Of a stretch of DNA of 36,124 bases, positions 8,382-16,168 are shown piece by piece. The translations under genes and the position numbers were made by a program. The number at the start of each line of letters is the position of its first letter. Position 1 is the stretch's first letter. This DNA is from Rickettsiales bacterium UBA4311 (GTDB taxonomy: Bacteria > Pseudomonadota > Alphaproteobacteria > Rickettsiales > Deianiraeaceae): contig DGUL01000007.1 in NCBI GenBank assembly GCA_002394665.1, positions 219,488 to 255,611 of the forward strand. Direction: 5' to 3'. Under the pieces are notes generated by a model. That model was not told the DNA's origin. It saw nothing but the letters and a program-made list of their open reading frames with translations, and did not search any database.

Positions 8382-8664
8382 GATAACATTTTATACACTT
8401 TTGCAAAAGATAGGAAAAGCAATCAAGTGGTTTTGGACGATATTTACAATTATTTATTTTTTGTCTCCTTTGATTAAAGGATTTTCTGGAATTGATATAC
8501 AAAAAAAAGTTGATAATAAACTAGAAGAAATTGGTAAGGGACTTGCAAACCTTATAAAGCAAACTAACCCCAACAAACTCCAAAAGTTAGAAAAGCACAG
8601 GGCTTGGGCGAAGAGGCATCGCGCGGAGCGACAGGCGGAGTTTCAGGCAAGAGGTGGCGAGCGA
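8355..8664 (+). other. Open frame with TM segment fused in frame to rsmA
   Basis: The rsmA frame is open upstream from 8359, after an in-frame TGA at 8356-8358. From TTG 8401 it would add 88 residues: a hydrophobic segment (about residues 8-28 of the extension), an amphipathic helix, then a basic Arg/Ala/Glu-rich stretch (about 66-88) encoded by unusually GC-rich DNA. No ribosome-binding site precedes TTG 8401. ATG 8355 is out of frame and gives only 40 residues, ending at 8477; one extra GA unit, or two fewer, would join it to rsmA. It may be an extension of RsmA, a decayed small gene, or untranslated. Confidence 0.4.
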
Positions 8665-9435
8665 GTGAGAGCAAAAAAGTCGTTAGGGCAGAACTTTTTG
8701 CACGATGTTCGCGTAGTGGAAGGCATTTGCAATAATGTTGAAATTGATGGCAAAGTTGTCGTTGAAATCGGGCCGGGGACGGGGTTTTTGACGCAAGAGA
8801 TTTTGCTACACAAACCAAAAAAACTGATTTTGATTGAAAAAGACAACGAACTTTTTGCCAAATTGAATAAGAAATTTCAGGGCGAGATTGACAGCGGGCT
8901 GATGGAGATTTTTAATGATGATGCGATGAAATTTGATGCGAAGACGCTGTTTGACAGGTTTGGTGAGAAAATTACGATTATTGCAAACTTGCCGTATAAC
9001 ATTGGCACAACGCTTGTGATGAATTGGATGGGGCAACTGGATTTTGTTGAAAATATTGTTGTGATGTTGCAAAAGGAGGTTGTGGAGCGGATTGTTGCCG
9101 TTCCGCAGACACACGACTATGGGCGGATTTCCGTGCTAATTCAAACGATGTGCGATTGCAAAAAACTTTTTGACGTCAAACCGGAGTGCTTCCACCCGCA
9201 ACCAAAGGTCGTTTCAAGTGTCGTAAAAATTACACCGAAAGCTATGAGAATAGATAAAGAAAAATATGATTTACTTGATGAGTTTTGCAAGGTTGCCTTT
9301 TCTCAAAGGAGAAAAAAATTGGCAAACACACTAAAAAAGAGTAAATTTTTGGACACCTTGCCACAAGAATTTTTGACTAAAAGACCAGAAGAAATATCTG
9401 TTAAAGAGTTTATTAAACTAACCAGTGATATCTAA
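8665..9435 (+). CDS. rsmA: 16S rRNA (adenine1518/1519-N6)-dimethyltransferase
   Basis: RsmA (KsgA) uses SAM to dimethylate two adjacent adenines in the 3' hairpin of 16S rRNA. From GTG 8665 the protein is 256 residues, near the family norm. It opens with the usual RAKKSLGQNFL, followed by the SAM motif EIGPGTGFLTQEIL, the acidic IEKD, and the catalytic NLPYN. The C-terminal rRNA-binding part has the PQPKVVSSVV and FSQRRKKLANTLK segments. A purine-rich AAGAGGTGG (8649-8657) is well placed before GTG 8665, which is why I chose this start. The frame stays open upstream to TTG 8401, giving a 344-residue membrane-anchored alternative. Confidence 0.92.
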   Translation: MRAKKSLGQNFLHDVRVVEGICNNVEIDGKVVVEIGPGTGFLTQEILLHKPKKLILIEKDNELFAKLNKKFQGEIDSGLMEIFNDDAMKFDAKTLFDRFGEKITIIANLPYNIGTTLVMNWMGQLDFVENIVVMLQKEVVERIVAVPQTHDYGRISVLIQTMCDCKKLFDVKPECFHPQPKVVSSVVKITPKAMRIDKEKYDLLDEFCKVAFSQRRKKLANTLKKSKFLDTLPQEFLTKRPEEISVKEFIKLTSDI

Positions 9436-9452
9436 ATCATCAAAATGAAAGA

Positions 9453-10817
9453 CTATATTTGATTTTCAGGTTCATTAGCAATAAAACTATAATCTACAGG
9501 TTTCGTAATTGATATATTTCTTTTGTTATTTTTATACAAGTCTTCATTGCTTATTTGGCTAAAACTATAATCCCCCGAATTTCTGCGAGAAACAATTATA
9601 TTCATTTTACTATTTCTAGTAAGCAAATCATCGTTACTGACTACGTTATTTGTATTATTATTAAACAGTTCTTGCAAAGCATCTTTTTTGTCCCCTTTTA
9701 TCCATAACGAAGTCTTTTTACAAAGATCTTTTGGTTGATATTTCTCCGAAAAATTATCCACCCTGTGAATTATATTTTGCTGATTTTCTTCATACGAGTT
9801 ATCATTATAACGAAAATAATTACTTTTTTGTTGCCCGCTTATATTAGATGAGCTATAAAACTGATGATTACTCTGATAATTTAACGATTTATTTTCTTTT
9901 ATGTTCTTTGTGTTAAAATTACCACCTTTTTCTACGTTAATCTGATTTAATCTTTCTTCATTATTTCTAATAACATCATTTGTTTTTGTTCTTAACTTTT
10001 CCATAAGTTGCAAAAAACGATCATTGTTCTTTTTCTCTTTAAAATGCGTAGAAACATAGGTCGAGCGATTATTGTATTGACTATATGGTTCAGACATACC
10101 TGACTTATTCGCATCTTCAAAATCAGCACTCTGTATTTTATTCCCATTCCCATAAAGTATTCGTCTTGTTTTATCAACAAGATAGTTTTTTTTTCTCATG
10201 TTTGCGAGCATTACTTTCTGTTGTTCCTCAAAACTCGGGACTCCCCTTTCATATTGAAAGTTGAATTTATTCTTATAATCATTTGCTTTATTCACTTCAT
10301 AACGACGTTTTTTTGTTCCTGCAATCATTTTCATTTCCGCTTCTGCGTGATTGCCATACTGAAAGTTCGATTTATTCTTGTAATCATTTGCACTATTTAA
10401 TTGATAACGATGATTTTTTGTTCCTGCAATCATTTCCATTTCTTCTTTTTCGCGATCGCCATATCGAAAGTGCAGTCGTGGTTTCCAACCATCTGTCTTG
10501 CCAAATTGGCTATATTTATTGTAATTTGTAAAATACGGTTGATTAAATCTAAATACATTGTTATAATCGGAATATTTTTTATCACTAACTTCGCAATTAT
10601 TGTATCTATTCCGCATATTTTGAATATAACTATAATTACGCTCGTATCCATCATTTTTCAACACATCAAATTGATTATTTGATACAAAATTATTATGACA
10701 AAAACATCTACACGGCGAACTATTGTCTCCATATCTTTGGATGTCAAATCTCTGTAATCTGTAATCTCGCGAAGCTCTACTGTCTATACAATAACTACGT
10801 CTAAAAGAATTGCTCAT
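9453..10817 (-). CDS. Unknown Asn/Tyr/Lys-rich tandem-repeat protein
   Basis: I do not recognise this 454-residue hydrophilic protein. It has no signal peptide or membrane segment. Residues 115-149 and 150-184 are two near-identical 35-residue repeats sharing EMxMIAGTK and ANDYKNK. A third, diverged copy covers 185-219. A shorter C-terminal repeat appears as SNDDLL...DYSF and SNEDLY...DYSF. Near the N terminus is a Cys cluster, PCRCFCH (35-41). Asn, Tyr, Ser and charged residues dominate, suggesting long disordered segments. The gene has its own promoter and lies alone, divergent from recA. It could be a secreted effector or scaffold, but nothing in the sequence proves a function. Confidence 0.7.
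   Translation of the reverse strand: MSNSFRRSYCIDSRASRDYRLQRFDIQRYGDNSSPCRCFCHNNFVSNNQFDVLKNDGYERNYSYIQNMRNRYNNCEVSDKKYSDYNNVFRFNQPYFTNYNKYSQFGKTDGWKPRLHFRYGDREKEEMEMIAGTKNHRYQLNSANDYKNKSNFQYGNHAEAEMKMIAGTKKRRYEVNKANDYKNKFNFQYERGVPSFEEQQKVMLANMRKKNYLVDKTRRILYGNGNKIQSADFEDANKSGMSEPYSQYNNRSTYVSTHFKEKKNNDRFLQLMEKLRTKTNDVIRNNEERLNQINVEKGGNFNTKNIKENKSLNYQSNHQFYSSSNISGQQKSNYFRYNDNSYEENQQNIIHRVDNFSEKYQPKDLCKKTSLWIKGDKKDALQELFNNNTNNVVSNDDLLTRNSKMNIIVSRRNSGDYSFSQISNEDLYKNNKRNISITKPVDYSFIANEPENQI
10262..10471 (-). repeat. Coding tandem repeat, 105-bp period
   Basis: Two adjacent copies are similar at the DNA level. For example, the same 10-base string starts at 10317 and at 10422, exactly 105 bases apart. 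The period is 35 codons, so expansion or loss keeps the frame. A third degenerate copy follows on the protein level. Copy boundaries are approximate. Confidence 0.7.
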
Positions 10818-10834
10818 TTAAATAAATACAAGGA

Positions 10835-10862
10835 ATTATACCAACAAAATCATTTCTTGCAA
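10835..10862 (-). promoter_or_regulatory. Extended -10 promoter for the tandem-repeat protein
   Basis: On the minus strand TATAAT (10840-10835) is preceded by TGG, giving an extended -10. TTGCAA, a 4/6 match to the -35 consensus, lies 16 bases upstream (10862-10857). The leader would be about 10 bases with no Shine-Dalgarno. The 72-bp divergent space shows no obvious LexA-type box for recA. Confidence 0.5.
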
Positions 10863-10889
10863 ATTACAAAACAAAAAAAATAAATAGGC

Positions 10890-11972
10890 ATGGTTGGAGA
10901 AGTATTAGGAGAAAAAAACAAAAAGCAGATTTTGGACGCAGTAATGAAGAAAATTGAAAAGCAATTCGGCAAGGGTTCAATAATGAAAATGGGAGAAAAC
11001 GCCGGCGTAAACGTTGAAGTTATGCCTACTGGCTGTTTATCTCTTGATATGGCTATTGGTGTCGGCGGACTTCCAAAGGGCAGAATTATTGAAATCTATG
11101 GGCCCGAAAGTTCTGGAAAAACAACATTCGCTCTCGGTTTTATCGCATCTTGTCAAAAGCGTGGCGGGACAGCGGCATTCATTGACGCAGAGCACGCACT
11201 TGACCCAGTTTATGCAAAAAACTTGGGCGTAGACGTTGATAATCTTTTGATTTCACAGCCAGATTACGGCGAACAGGCACTTGAGATTGTTGATGACCTC
11301 GTTTCAAGTGGTGGAGTTGATATTATAGTCATTGATAGCGTAGCAGCATTAGTTCCAAAGAGCGAACTTGACGGAGATATGGATCAGCAAGTTGTTGGGG
11401 CTCACGCAAGATTGATGAGCAAGATTTTAAGAAAAATTACAGGCAATGTGTCAAAAACTGGCTGTATCGTTGTTTTTATCAATCAAATTAGAATGAAAAT
11501 TGGTGTAATGTTTGGCAATCCTGAAACAACAACTGGCGGTAATGCCTTGAAATTCTATTCTTCTGTCCGTATGGAAGTTCGCAAAGGAAAAACAATTTCC
11601 GTCGGTGAAAAACCAATTGGTGCTGAAACAAAAGTTAAGATCGTGAAAAATAAAGTCTCTGCTCCATTTAGAGAGATCGTTGTTGATTTAATGTATGGAA
11701 AAGGTATACAAAAAGAAAGTGAACTTGTAAATCTTGCAGAACAACTTGGAATTGTTGAAAAGGCTGGCAGTTGGTATTCCTACAACAGCGAAAGGATATC
11801 ACAAGGAAAAGAAAACTTGAAAATTTATCTCCACGATCATCCGGAAGTTGCCGAAGAAATAGAACAAAAAATTCGTGAAAAAGCCAGTGTTGGTGGACTA
11901 AAAATGGAAAGCAATATGACGACAACAAAAAATGAAGAAAACAATGAAGTAGAAAATATAAACGAAGAGTAA
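10890..11972 (+). CDS. recA: Recombinase RecA
   Basis: RecA forms ATP-dependent filaments on single-stranded DNA for homologous recombination and SOS co-proteolysis. The 360-residue product has Walker A GPESSGKT (71-78), the FIDAEHALD segment, Walker B VIDS (147-150) and a fully standard L2 region (INQIRMKIGVMFGNPETTTGG, from residue 198). The L1 loop is unusual: DMDQQVVGAHAR at 163-174 replaces the common GDSHxGLQAR type. The C-terminal tail is acidic and Asn/Glu-rich, as in other RecAs. The start is ATG 10890 after a weak purine patch. A weak terminator follows, separating it from the peroxiredoxin gene. Confidence 0.97.
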   Translation: MVGEVLGEKNKKQILDAVMKKIEKQFGKGSIMKMGENAGVNVEVMPTGCLSLDMAIGVGGLPKGRIIEIYGPESSGKTTFALGFIASCQKRGGTAAFIDAEHALDPVYAKNLGVDVDNLLISQPDYGEQALEIVDDLVSSGGVDIIVIDSVAALVPKSELDGDMDQQVVGAHARLMSKILRKITGNVSKTGCIVVFINQIRMKIGVMFGNPETTTGGNALKFYSSVRMEVRKGKTISVGEKPIGAETKVKIVKNKVSAPFREIVVDLMYGKGIQKESELVNLAEQLGIVEKAGSWYSYNSERISQGKENLKIYLHDHPEVAEEIEQKIREKASVGGLKMESNMTTTKNEENNEVENINEE

Positions 11973-12013
11973 AAATGCTCCCAAACGAACAACAATTTAT
12001 AAAAAGATAAAAC

Positions 12014-12032
12014 CAGTAAAATTACTGTTTTT
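12014..12032 (+). terminator. Weak intrinsic terminator after recA
   Basis: CAGTA (12014-12018) pairs with TACTG (12023-12027) across a four-base loop, and the 3' arm runs into five T residues. The stem is only 5 bp, so termination would be inefficient. Confidence 0.4.
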
Positions 12033-12046
12033 GCTTGTTGTTTATT

Positions 12047-12076
12047 TTGAAAAGCGGATTTCATAAACGATAAAAT
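12047..12076 (+). promoter_or_regulatory. Candidate promoter for the peroxiredoxin-ruvA-lepB run
   Basis: TTGAAA (12047-12052) and TAAAAT (12071-12076), 18 bases apart, resemble a sigma-70 promoter. The predicted start would leave a leader of about 33 bases before ATG 12116. No OxyR-like or other operator is obvious. Confidence 0.4.
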
Positions 12077-12115
12077 CTCGTTGCTTTTTATAAAAATGCC
12101 TTTCTACATGCCTGT

Positions 12116-12649
12116 ATGCTTACAATAGACGATATTTTCCCAGATTTTGAATTAAATGCTATGGTTTCAACAGAAGTTGGCAAAGAGTTTAAGAAAATTA
12201 GCAGTGCAGATATAAAAAATAAATGGGCTTGCGTGTTCTTTTGGCCTATGGATTTTACTTTTGTTTGCCCTACGGAAATTGCAGATTTTGGTAGAAAAGA
12301 AGAAGAGTTCAAAAAGAGAAATTGCCTTGTTCTCGGTTGCAGTGTTGATAGCGAATTTGTGCATCTTGCATGGAAAGAGCAAAATAAAATGTTGAAAGAA
12401 AATGTCAACTTCCCACTTATGAGTGATGTAAAAAGAGAACTAACAACAGCATTAGGCGTATTGAATGCCGGCGGTGTTGCGGATAGAGCAACTTTTATCA
12501 TAAACCCAGAAGGAAAAATAAAATTTGCATCCGTGACAGATGGAAAAGTTGGCCGTAATGTTGATGAAGTTTTGCGAGTTCTTGATGCTTTACAAACAGA
12601 TAAACTTTGCCCTTGTGGCTGGACTGCTGGTGAAAAAACTTTGAATTAA
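12116..12649 (+). CDS. Typical 2-Cys peroxiredoxin (AhpC/Prx1 type)
   Basis: This 177-residue thiol peroxidase reduces hydrogen peroxide, organic peroxides or peroxynitrite in the cytoplasm. The peroxidatic Cys lies in DFTFVCPTE near residue 51. The resolving Cys is in the C-terminal CPCGWTAGEKT, the arrangement of typical 2-Cys Prx dimers. A catalytic-type Arg follows in GGVADRATFIINPEG. The protein is slightly shorter than the usual 185-200 residues. The start is ATG 12116, and ruvA starts 13 bp after its stop, so the pair is likely co-transcribed. The reducing partner (AhpF, AhpD or thioredoxin) is not in the window. Confidence 0.9.
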   Translation: MLTIDDIFPDFELNAMVSTEVGKEFKKISSADIKNKWACVFFWPMDFTFVCPTEIADFGRKEEEFKKRNCLVLGCSVDSEFVHLAWKEQNKMLKENVNFPLMSDVKRELTTALGVLNAGGVADRATFIINPEGKIKFASVTDGKVGRNVDEVLRVLDALQTDKLCPCGWTAGEKTLN

Positions 12650-12662
12650 ATATTAAATTCCA

Positions 12663-13424
12663 ATGATAGGAAAACTGGTTGGCATTATTGCAGGACATTA
12701 TGGAAATGTCGTTTTACTTGATGTTTGTTGCAATAATTGTGCCATTGGATATGAAGTCATTATGAAGCAAAATGACATTGAGGTTCTTGCCAACGGCGAG
12801 TTGGCTACAATTTTTATTAAAGAAATTATCAAAGAAGACGAAGATAGTTTATATGGTTTTCTATCTTTTGAAGATCGTTGCTGGTTTGAAGAATTAACGA
12901 AATTAAGCGGATTAGGGCCAAAAACTGCATTGGCTATTTTGTCAACTTTTACTTGCGACGCGATCACTGACGCGATTATGATGAATAATTGCGATTTTTT
13001 TTCTGCTGTTAGTGGGATTGGCGGAAAACTCGCAAATCGTATTCCGGTTGAAATGAGAAAACAAGTTGAAAAAATCAACGAAAAGGTTTTAAATTTTGGA
13101 GTTTTTGGCCTATCAAATGTTGAAAACAAAGAAAATAACGCAAACAAAAAAAACAACGGAACCCTTTTGAATATTAGCGAAGAGCAAGGCGACCAAAACG
13201 GCAAAGTGGTAAAAAAAACATCAATAAAAGCTAAAGATGGAAATGGCAAAAATGGTAAAAATCATAATTCTGCATTTGTATTAAAGGAAGCCGTTGAGGC
13301 ACTTACATCATTAGGTTTTTCAAGGCAATTGGTTTACGAGGATGTTTTAAAAATAGTTAAAAATGAAGAAAACCTTACGACCGAGCAAGTAGTAAAGGAG
13401 TTTTTGAAAAACAAAGATAAATAA
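12663..13424 (+). CDS. ruvA: Holliday junction branch migration protein RuvA
   Basis: RuvA binds four-way junctions as a tetramer and loads the RuvB motor. The protein begins with the OB-fold start MIGKLVG and has both helix-hairpin-helix motifs, LSGLGPKTALAIL and VSGIGGKLANRI. It ends with a domain III helix bundle (EAVEALTSLGF to the C terminus), the part that contacts RuvB. At 253 residues it is about 50 longer than usual. The excess is a Lys/Asn/Gly-rich linker of about 65 residues (near 145-210) between domains II and III. ruvB and ruvC are not in the window. Confidence 0.92.
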   Translation: MIGKLVGIIAGHYGNVVLLDVCCNNCAIGYEVIMKQNDIEVLANGELATIFIKEIIKEDEDSLYGFLSFEDRCWFEELTKLSGLGPKTALAILSTFTCDAITDAIMMNNCDFFSAVSGIGGKLANRIPVEMRKQVEKINEKVLNFGVFGLSNVENKENNANKKNNGTLLNISEEQGDQNGKVVKKTSIKAKDGNGKNGKNHNSAFVLKEAVEALTSLGFSRQLVYEDVLKIVKNEENLTTEQVVKEFLKNKDK

Positions 13425-13545
13425 AAAAAAACCAAGCCAAAGAACGGCACGATGTATAAAAGGCTAAATGATACACACGAAATAAATATCTGTAAAAATC
13501 TAAAAAACCTTGAATTTTATTAAAATGTTTTGATTGTCCGCTGAT

Positions 13546-14040
13546 ATGATGAAAATTTCAAAAAAAGTTTATATTGTTGTGCTATTTGTTTTGGCATTGA
13601 TTGTTAGCTTCGGAATTGGCTTTTTCGTTGGACAAAAATGTAAATTCTTCAAAAAGCACTCAAAAAAAGACAATATCAGCTTCTATTCCGTTAAAAAAAA
13701 CGAAGGTAAAGAAATGAACGATGATGAAAAAAAAGCGGTAAGATTGTTTATTATGTCTTACGAAGAATGTTTGGCGAATAAACTTGATGCGACTGACAAG
13801 GCACAATTAAATAATATTCAAAATGAAGTTTTGCAACTTGCGGAAGGAAACAAAAAAATTAAGCTAAACATCAAAAATTTGAAGAGTGTTGGTGGAAATT
13901 TTGAAATCATTAAAAAAGTTCGTAAATGTCAAAAAGCTTCCTATAAACATATGACAAAAGAAGATAAAAGATTTTTTAGGAGCGGACTTTCAAAAACCGC
14001 CATACAAGACGTCATCACCTTGTTTCACGGGGTCAGGTAG
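13546..14040 (+). CDS. Unknown protein with one N-terminal membrane anchor
   Basis: I do not recognise this protein of about 164 residues. After a short basic start, residues 8-29 form a single membrane helix with small residues at its end (FGIGFFVG). A Lys-rich region and a largely helical, charged domain of about 110 residues follow, probably in the periplasm. The frame extends to TTG 13534, but two consecutive ATGs at 13546 and 13549 are better starts. It lies between ruvA and lepB on the same strand, 65 bp before lepB. No family motif is visible. Confidence 0.65.
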   Translation: MMKISKKVYIVVLFVLALIVSFGIGFFVGQKCKFFKKHSKKDNISFYSVKKNEGKEMNDDEKKAVRLFIMSYEECLANKLDATDKAQLNNIQNEVLQLAEGNKKIKLNIKNLKSVGGNFEIIKKVRKCQKASYKHMTKEDKRFFRSGLSKTAIQDVITLFHGVR

Positions 14041-14105
14041 TATTAAGCTGTAATGTGTAATTGGGTAATAAGGAAGAAGTGAAGCAGATAAATTTGTAAT
14101 TCAAG

Positions 14106-14906
14106 ATGGCAAAAAAGGAAATAAAAAAAAAGGATGATTTTATTACACGATGGCTTGAAAATAGCGGATTAAGTAAAAAATATCCTTGGGTTTTTACAGC
14201 AAAAGATTGGCTTATCACGATATTTTTTGCTTTCCTTTTTGCTACATTTTTTAGAACATTTTTTTATGAAAACTTTAAAATCCCTTCCGGTTCAATGAAC
14301 CCAGTGTTGTTAAATGGCGACCGCGTGCTTGTTAATAAATTTCATTATGGTTATAGCAAGTTTTCTTTTCCTTTTGATTTTCCACCAATAAACGGACGGA
14401 TTTTGTCAAATCGCACACCCAAAAGGGGCGATATTGTTGTTTTTAAAACAAAAGAAAGTGAAAAGACCGGAATTTATTACATAAAAAGAATTGTCGGGTT
14501 GCCAAATGATAGAATTCAATTAAAAGATAATCAAATTTATATCAATGGCGAAAAATTGGGATATAACGAGGTTGGTGTTTTGGAAAAAAAGACCGAGAGG
14601 AACCACAATTCTTTTCCATCTTTGGAGGTTATTGAAAATAATGGCGATAAAAAATATAGTGTCTTGATTAGCGATATCAATTCCATCGCAGGCAATACCC
14701 GTGAATATATTGTTCCAGAAGGGCATTATTTTTGTATGGGCGACAATCGCGATAATTCAAAAGATAGCAGATTTAGCGATTTTGGGTTTATACCTTTTGA
14801 AAACATAGTTGGTCGTGCGGAAAGAATTTTCTTTTCAACAGCAAATGGAAGCTTTAATTTCAACAAAATTTTCAAATCAATACAAGCAGAGCAAACTGAA
14901 AATTAA
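14106..14906 (+). CDS. lepB: Signal peptidase I
   Basis: LepB removes signal peptides from exported proteins at the outer face of the inner membrane. The 266-residue protein has one clear membrane segment (about 35-54). The catalytic Ser63 follows in PSGSM, and the general base Lys127 is in YYIKRIVGLPND. The box GDNRDNSKDSR marks the C-terminal catalytic core. The order and spacing fit an active Ser-Lys peptidase. Its likely substrates here include LptD, the secreted guanylate-kinase-like protein and the secreted Lys-rich protein. ATG 14106 follows a purine-rich leader. It ends the rightward gene run. Confidence 0.95.
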   Translation: MAKKEIKKKDDFITRWLENSGLSKKYPWVFTAKDWLITIFFAFLFATFFRTFFYENFKIPSGSMNPVLLNGDRVLVNKFHYGYSKFSFPFDFPPINGRILSNRTPKRGDIVVFKTKESEKTGIYYIKRIVGLPNDRIQLKDNQIYINGEKLGYNEVGVLEKKTERNHNSFPSLEVIENNGDKKYSVLISDINSIAGNTREYIVPEGHYFCMGDNRDNSKDSRFSDFGFIPFENIVGRAERIFFSTANGSFNFNKIFKSIQAEQTEN

Positions 14907-14967
14907 AGCAACTTGATACATCAAATCACTAGCACAACTAAAATATTCCGTTTTACAAAAAATAAAA

Positions 14968-16140
14968 TTATCCTTCCGCAAAGGCAATGATAATATTTTT
15001 ATAAAGATTTTTTAAGTCCATCAAATCTTTAATTGTTGTGTATTCATCTGGCTGATGCATTGTTTTAGTTTTTAATCCAAGTTCGCAAACACTTTTACTT
15101 ATTTTTGCCATATATTCCCCATCCGTGCAAGCAAAACACATTTCGGCATATGCATTTGAATTATATTTTTTCATCACTTCAAGAACGATTTTTAAAAAAG
15201 CGTCTTCAAAAGGTGTATTATATCCAACTCTACTGCAATAAATTTTAAGCTCGTAATCTTCTTGTTTCAAAACACTTTGCAAACAAGCTTGAAACTTTGC
15301 TTCAACTTCTTGTCGTGTTGTGTTGTAAAATCTAATATTTCCAACGCATCGCACGTTATCCAACACAACGTTATCTGTTTGATTTTTGGCATCAAAGCTG
15401 ATAATTTCCAGATTTGTCCCGTCATTCCACTTTATTTTATAAAGTTCATCGCAAAGACGCACCGCCTTTTTTATTGGATTGTCGTGAATATTTTTATAAG
15501 CAATGTGTCCGCTTTTGCCGTGAATTGTAAGATAAAAAGTGAAACTTCCTTGTCGCCCACAGCCAATTTTAGAAAGCTTTTTGTCATCAATTTCTTCGTG
15601 TTCTCCAAATTCACTTGTTGGTTCACCAAGTATGCAAGCATCAAAATGTGTGCCTCTGCTTTTTAAATATTCCACCATTTTTATGGTACCGTTGCTTCCG
15701 TCGCCCTCTTCCGCTCCTGTTAAAAGTGTGTTTATTTCAATCTTTTCCAAAATATCCGGATGCTCTTTTATAACTTCTTGCAATGCAACAATCCAACAAG
15801 CATCGCCCCCAAGCATATCGACCGCACCACGACCATAAACTCTTGAACTTTCGCCTTCGTTTCCGCTTTCATTTACAACTTCTCCGCAAGGATTTTTGCT
15901 CCATTTTTGCATTCCTGTTGGAACGACATCGCAATGTCCGCAAAAACAAATTGATTTCTTACCACTTCCAATTGTTGCAAGAACGTTTGCAGTATCGTTG
16001 AAAATCTGTAAATCAGCTTCGCATCCTATTGATTTAAGTTTTTCTGTCGCAAATTTCACACAATCAATGTCGTTTTTCTGTTCTGCATCATTGCCGTGAA
16101 ATTTCATCAATTCCAATAAAACTTTTACTTCCTCGTTCAT
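14968..16140 (-). CDS. dapE: Succinyl-diaminopimelate desuccinylase-like M20 peptidase
   Basis: DapE hydrolyses N-succinyl-LL-diaminopimelate in lysine and peptidoglycan precursor synthesis. Numbering from ATG 16140 (390 residues), the dizinc ligands are seen in FCGHCDVVP (His69), GRGAVDMLGG (Asp109), TGAEEGDG (Glu144/145) and LGEPT (Glu173), with a late His in TMHQPDE. The GRQGSFTFYLTIHGKSGHIAY dimerisation segment also fits. Between LGEPT and that segment it carries an acidic insert. TTG 16218 would give 26 more residues but overlaps the upstream gene by 50 bp; ATG 16140, with AAGG upstream, is preferred. ArgE or another M20 deacylase is the alternative. Confidence 0.85.
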   Translation of the reverse strand: MNEEVKVLLELMKFHGNDAEQKNDIDCVKFATEKLKSIGCEADLQIFNDTANVLATIGSGKKSICFCGHCDVVPTGMQKWSKNPCGEVVNESGNEGESSRVYGRGAVDMLGGDACWIVALQEVIKEHPDILEKIEINTLLTGAEEGDGSNGTIKMVEYLKSRGTHFDACILGEPTSEFGEHEEIDDKKLSKIGCGRQGSFTFYLTIHGKSGHIAYKNIHDNPIKKAVRLCDELYKIKWNDGTNLEIISFDAKNQTDNVVLDNVRCVGNIRFYNTTRQEVEAKFQACLQSVLKQEDYELKIYCSRVGYNTPFEDAFLKIVLEVMKKYNSNAYAEMCFACTDGEYMAKISKSVCELGLKTKTMHQPDEYTTIKDLMDLKNLYKNIIIAFAEG

Positions 16141-16168
16141 ATCTACAAACCTTTTACGCTTTCCATTT

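Noticed and set aside
10262..10471. Regular repeats resembling a CRISPR array
   Set aside because: The period is 105 bp with no constant repeat plus unique spacers; it is a coding tandem repeat that keeps the frame.
10818..10889. LexA box before recA
   Set aside because: Neither the E. coli-type palindrome nor a GTTC-type direct repeat is seen in the 72-bp divergent space.
12698..13249. 183-residue minus-strand ORF
   Set aside because: It lies wholly opposite ruvA, whose motifs are clear, and has no family features.
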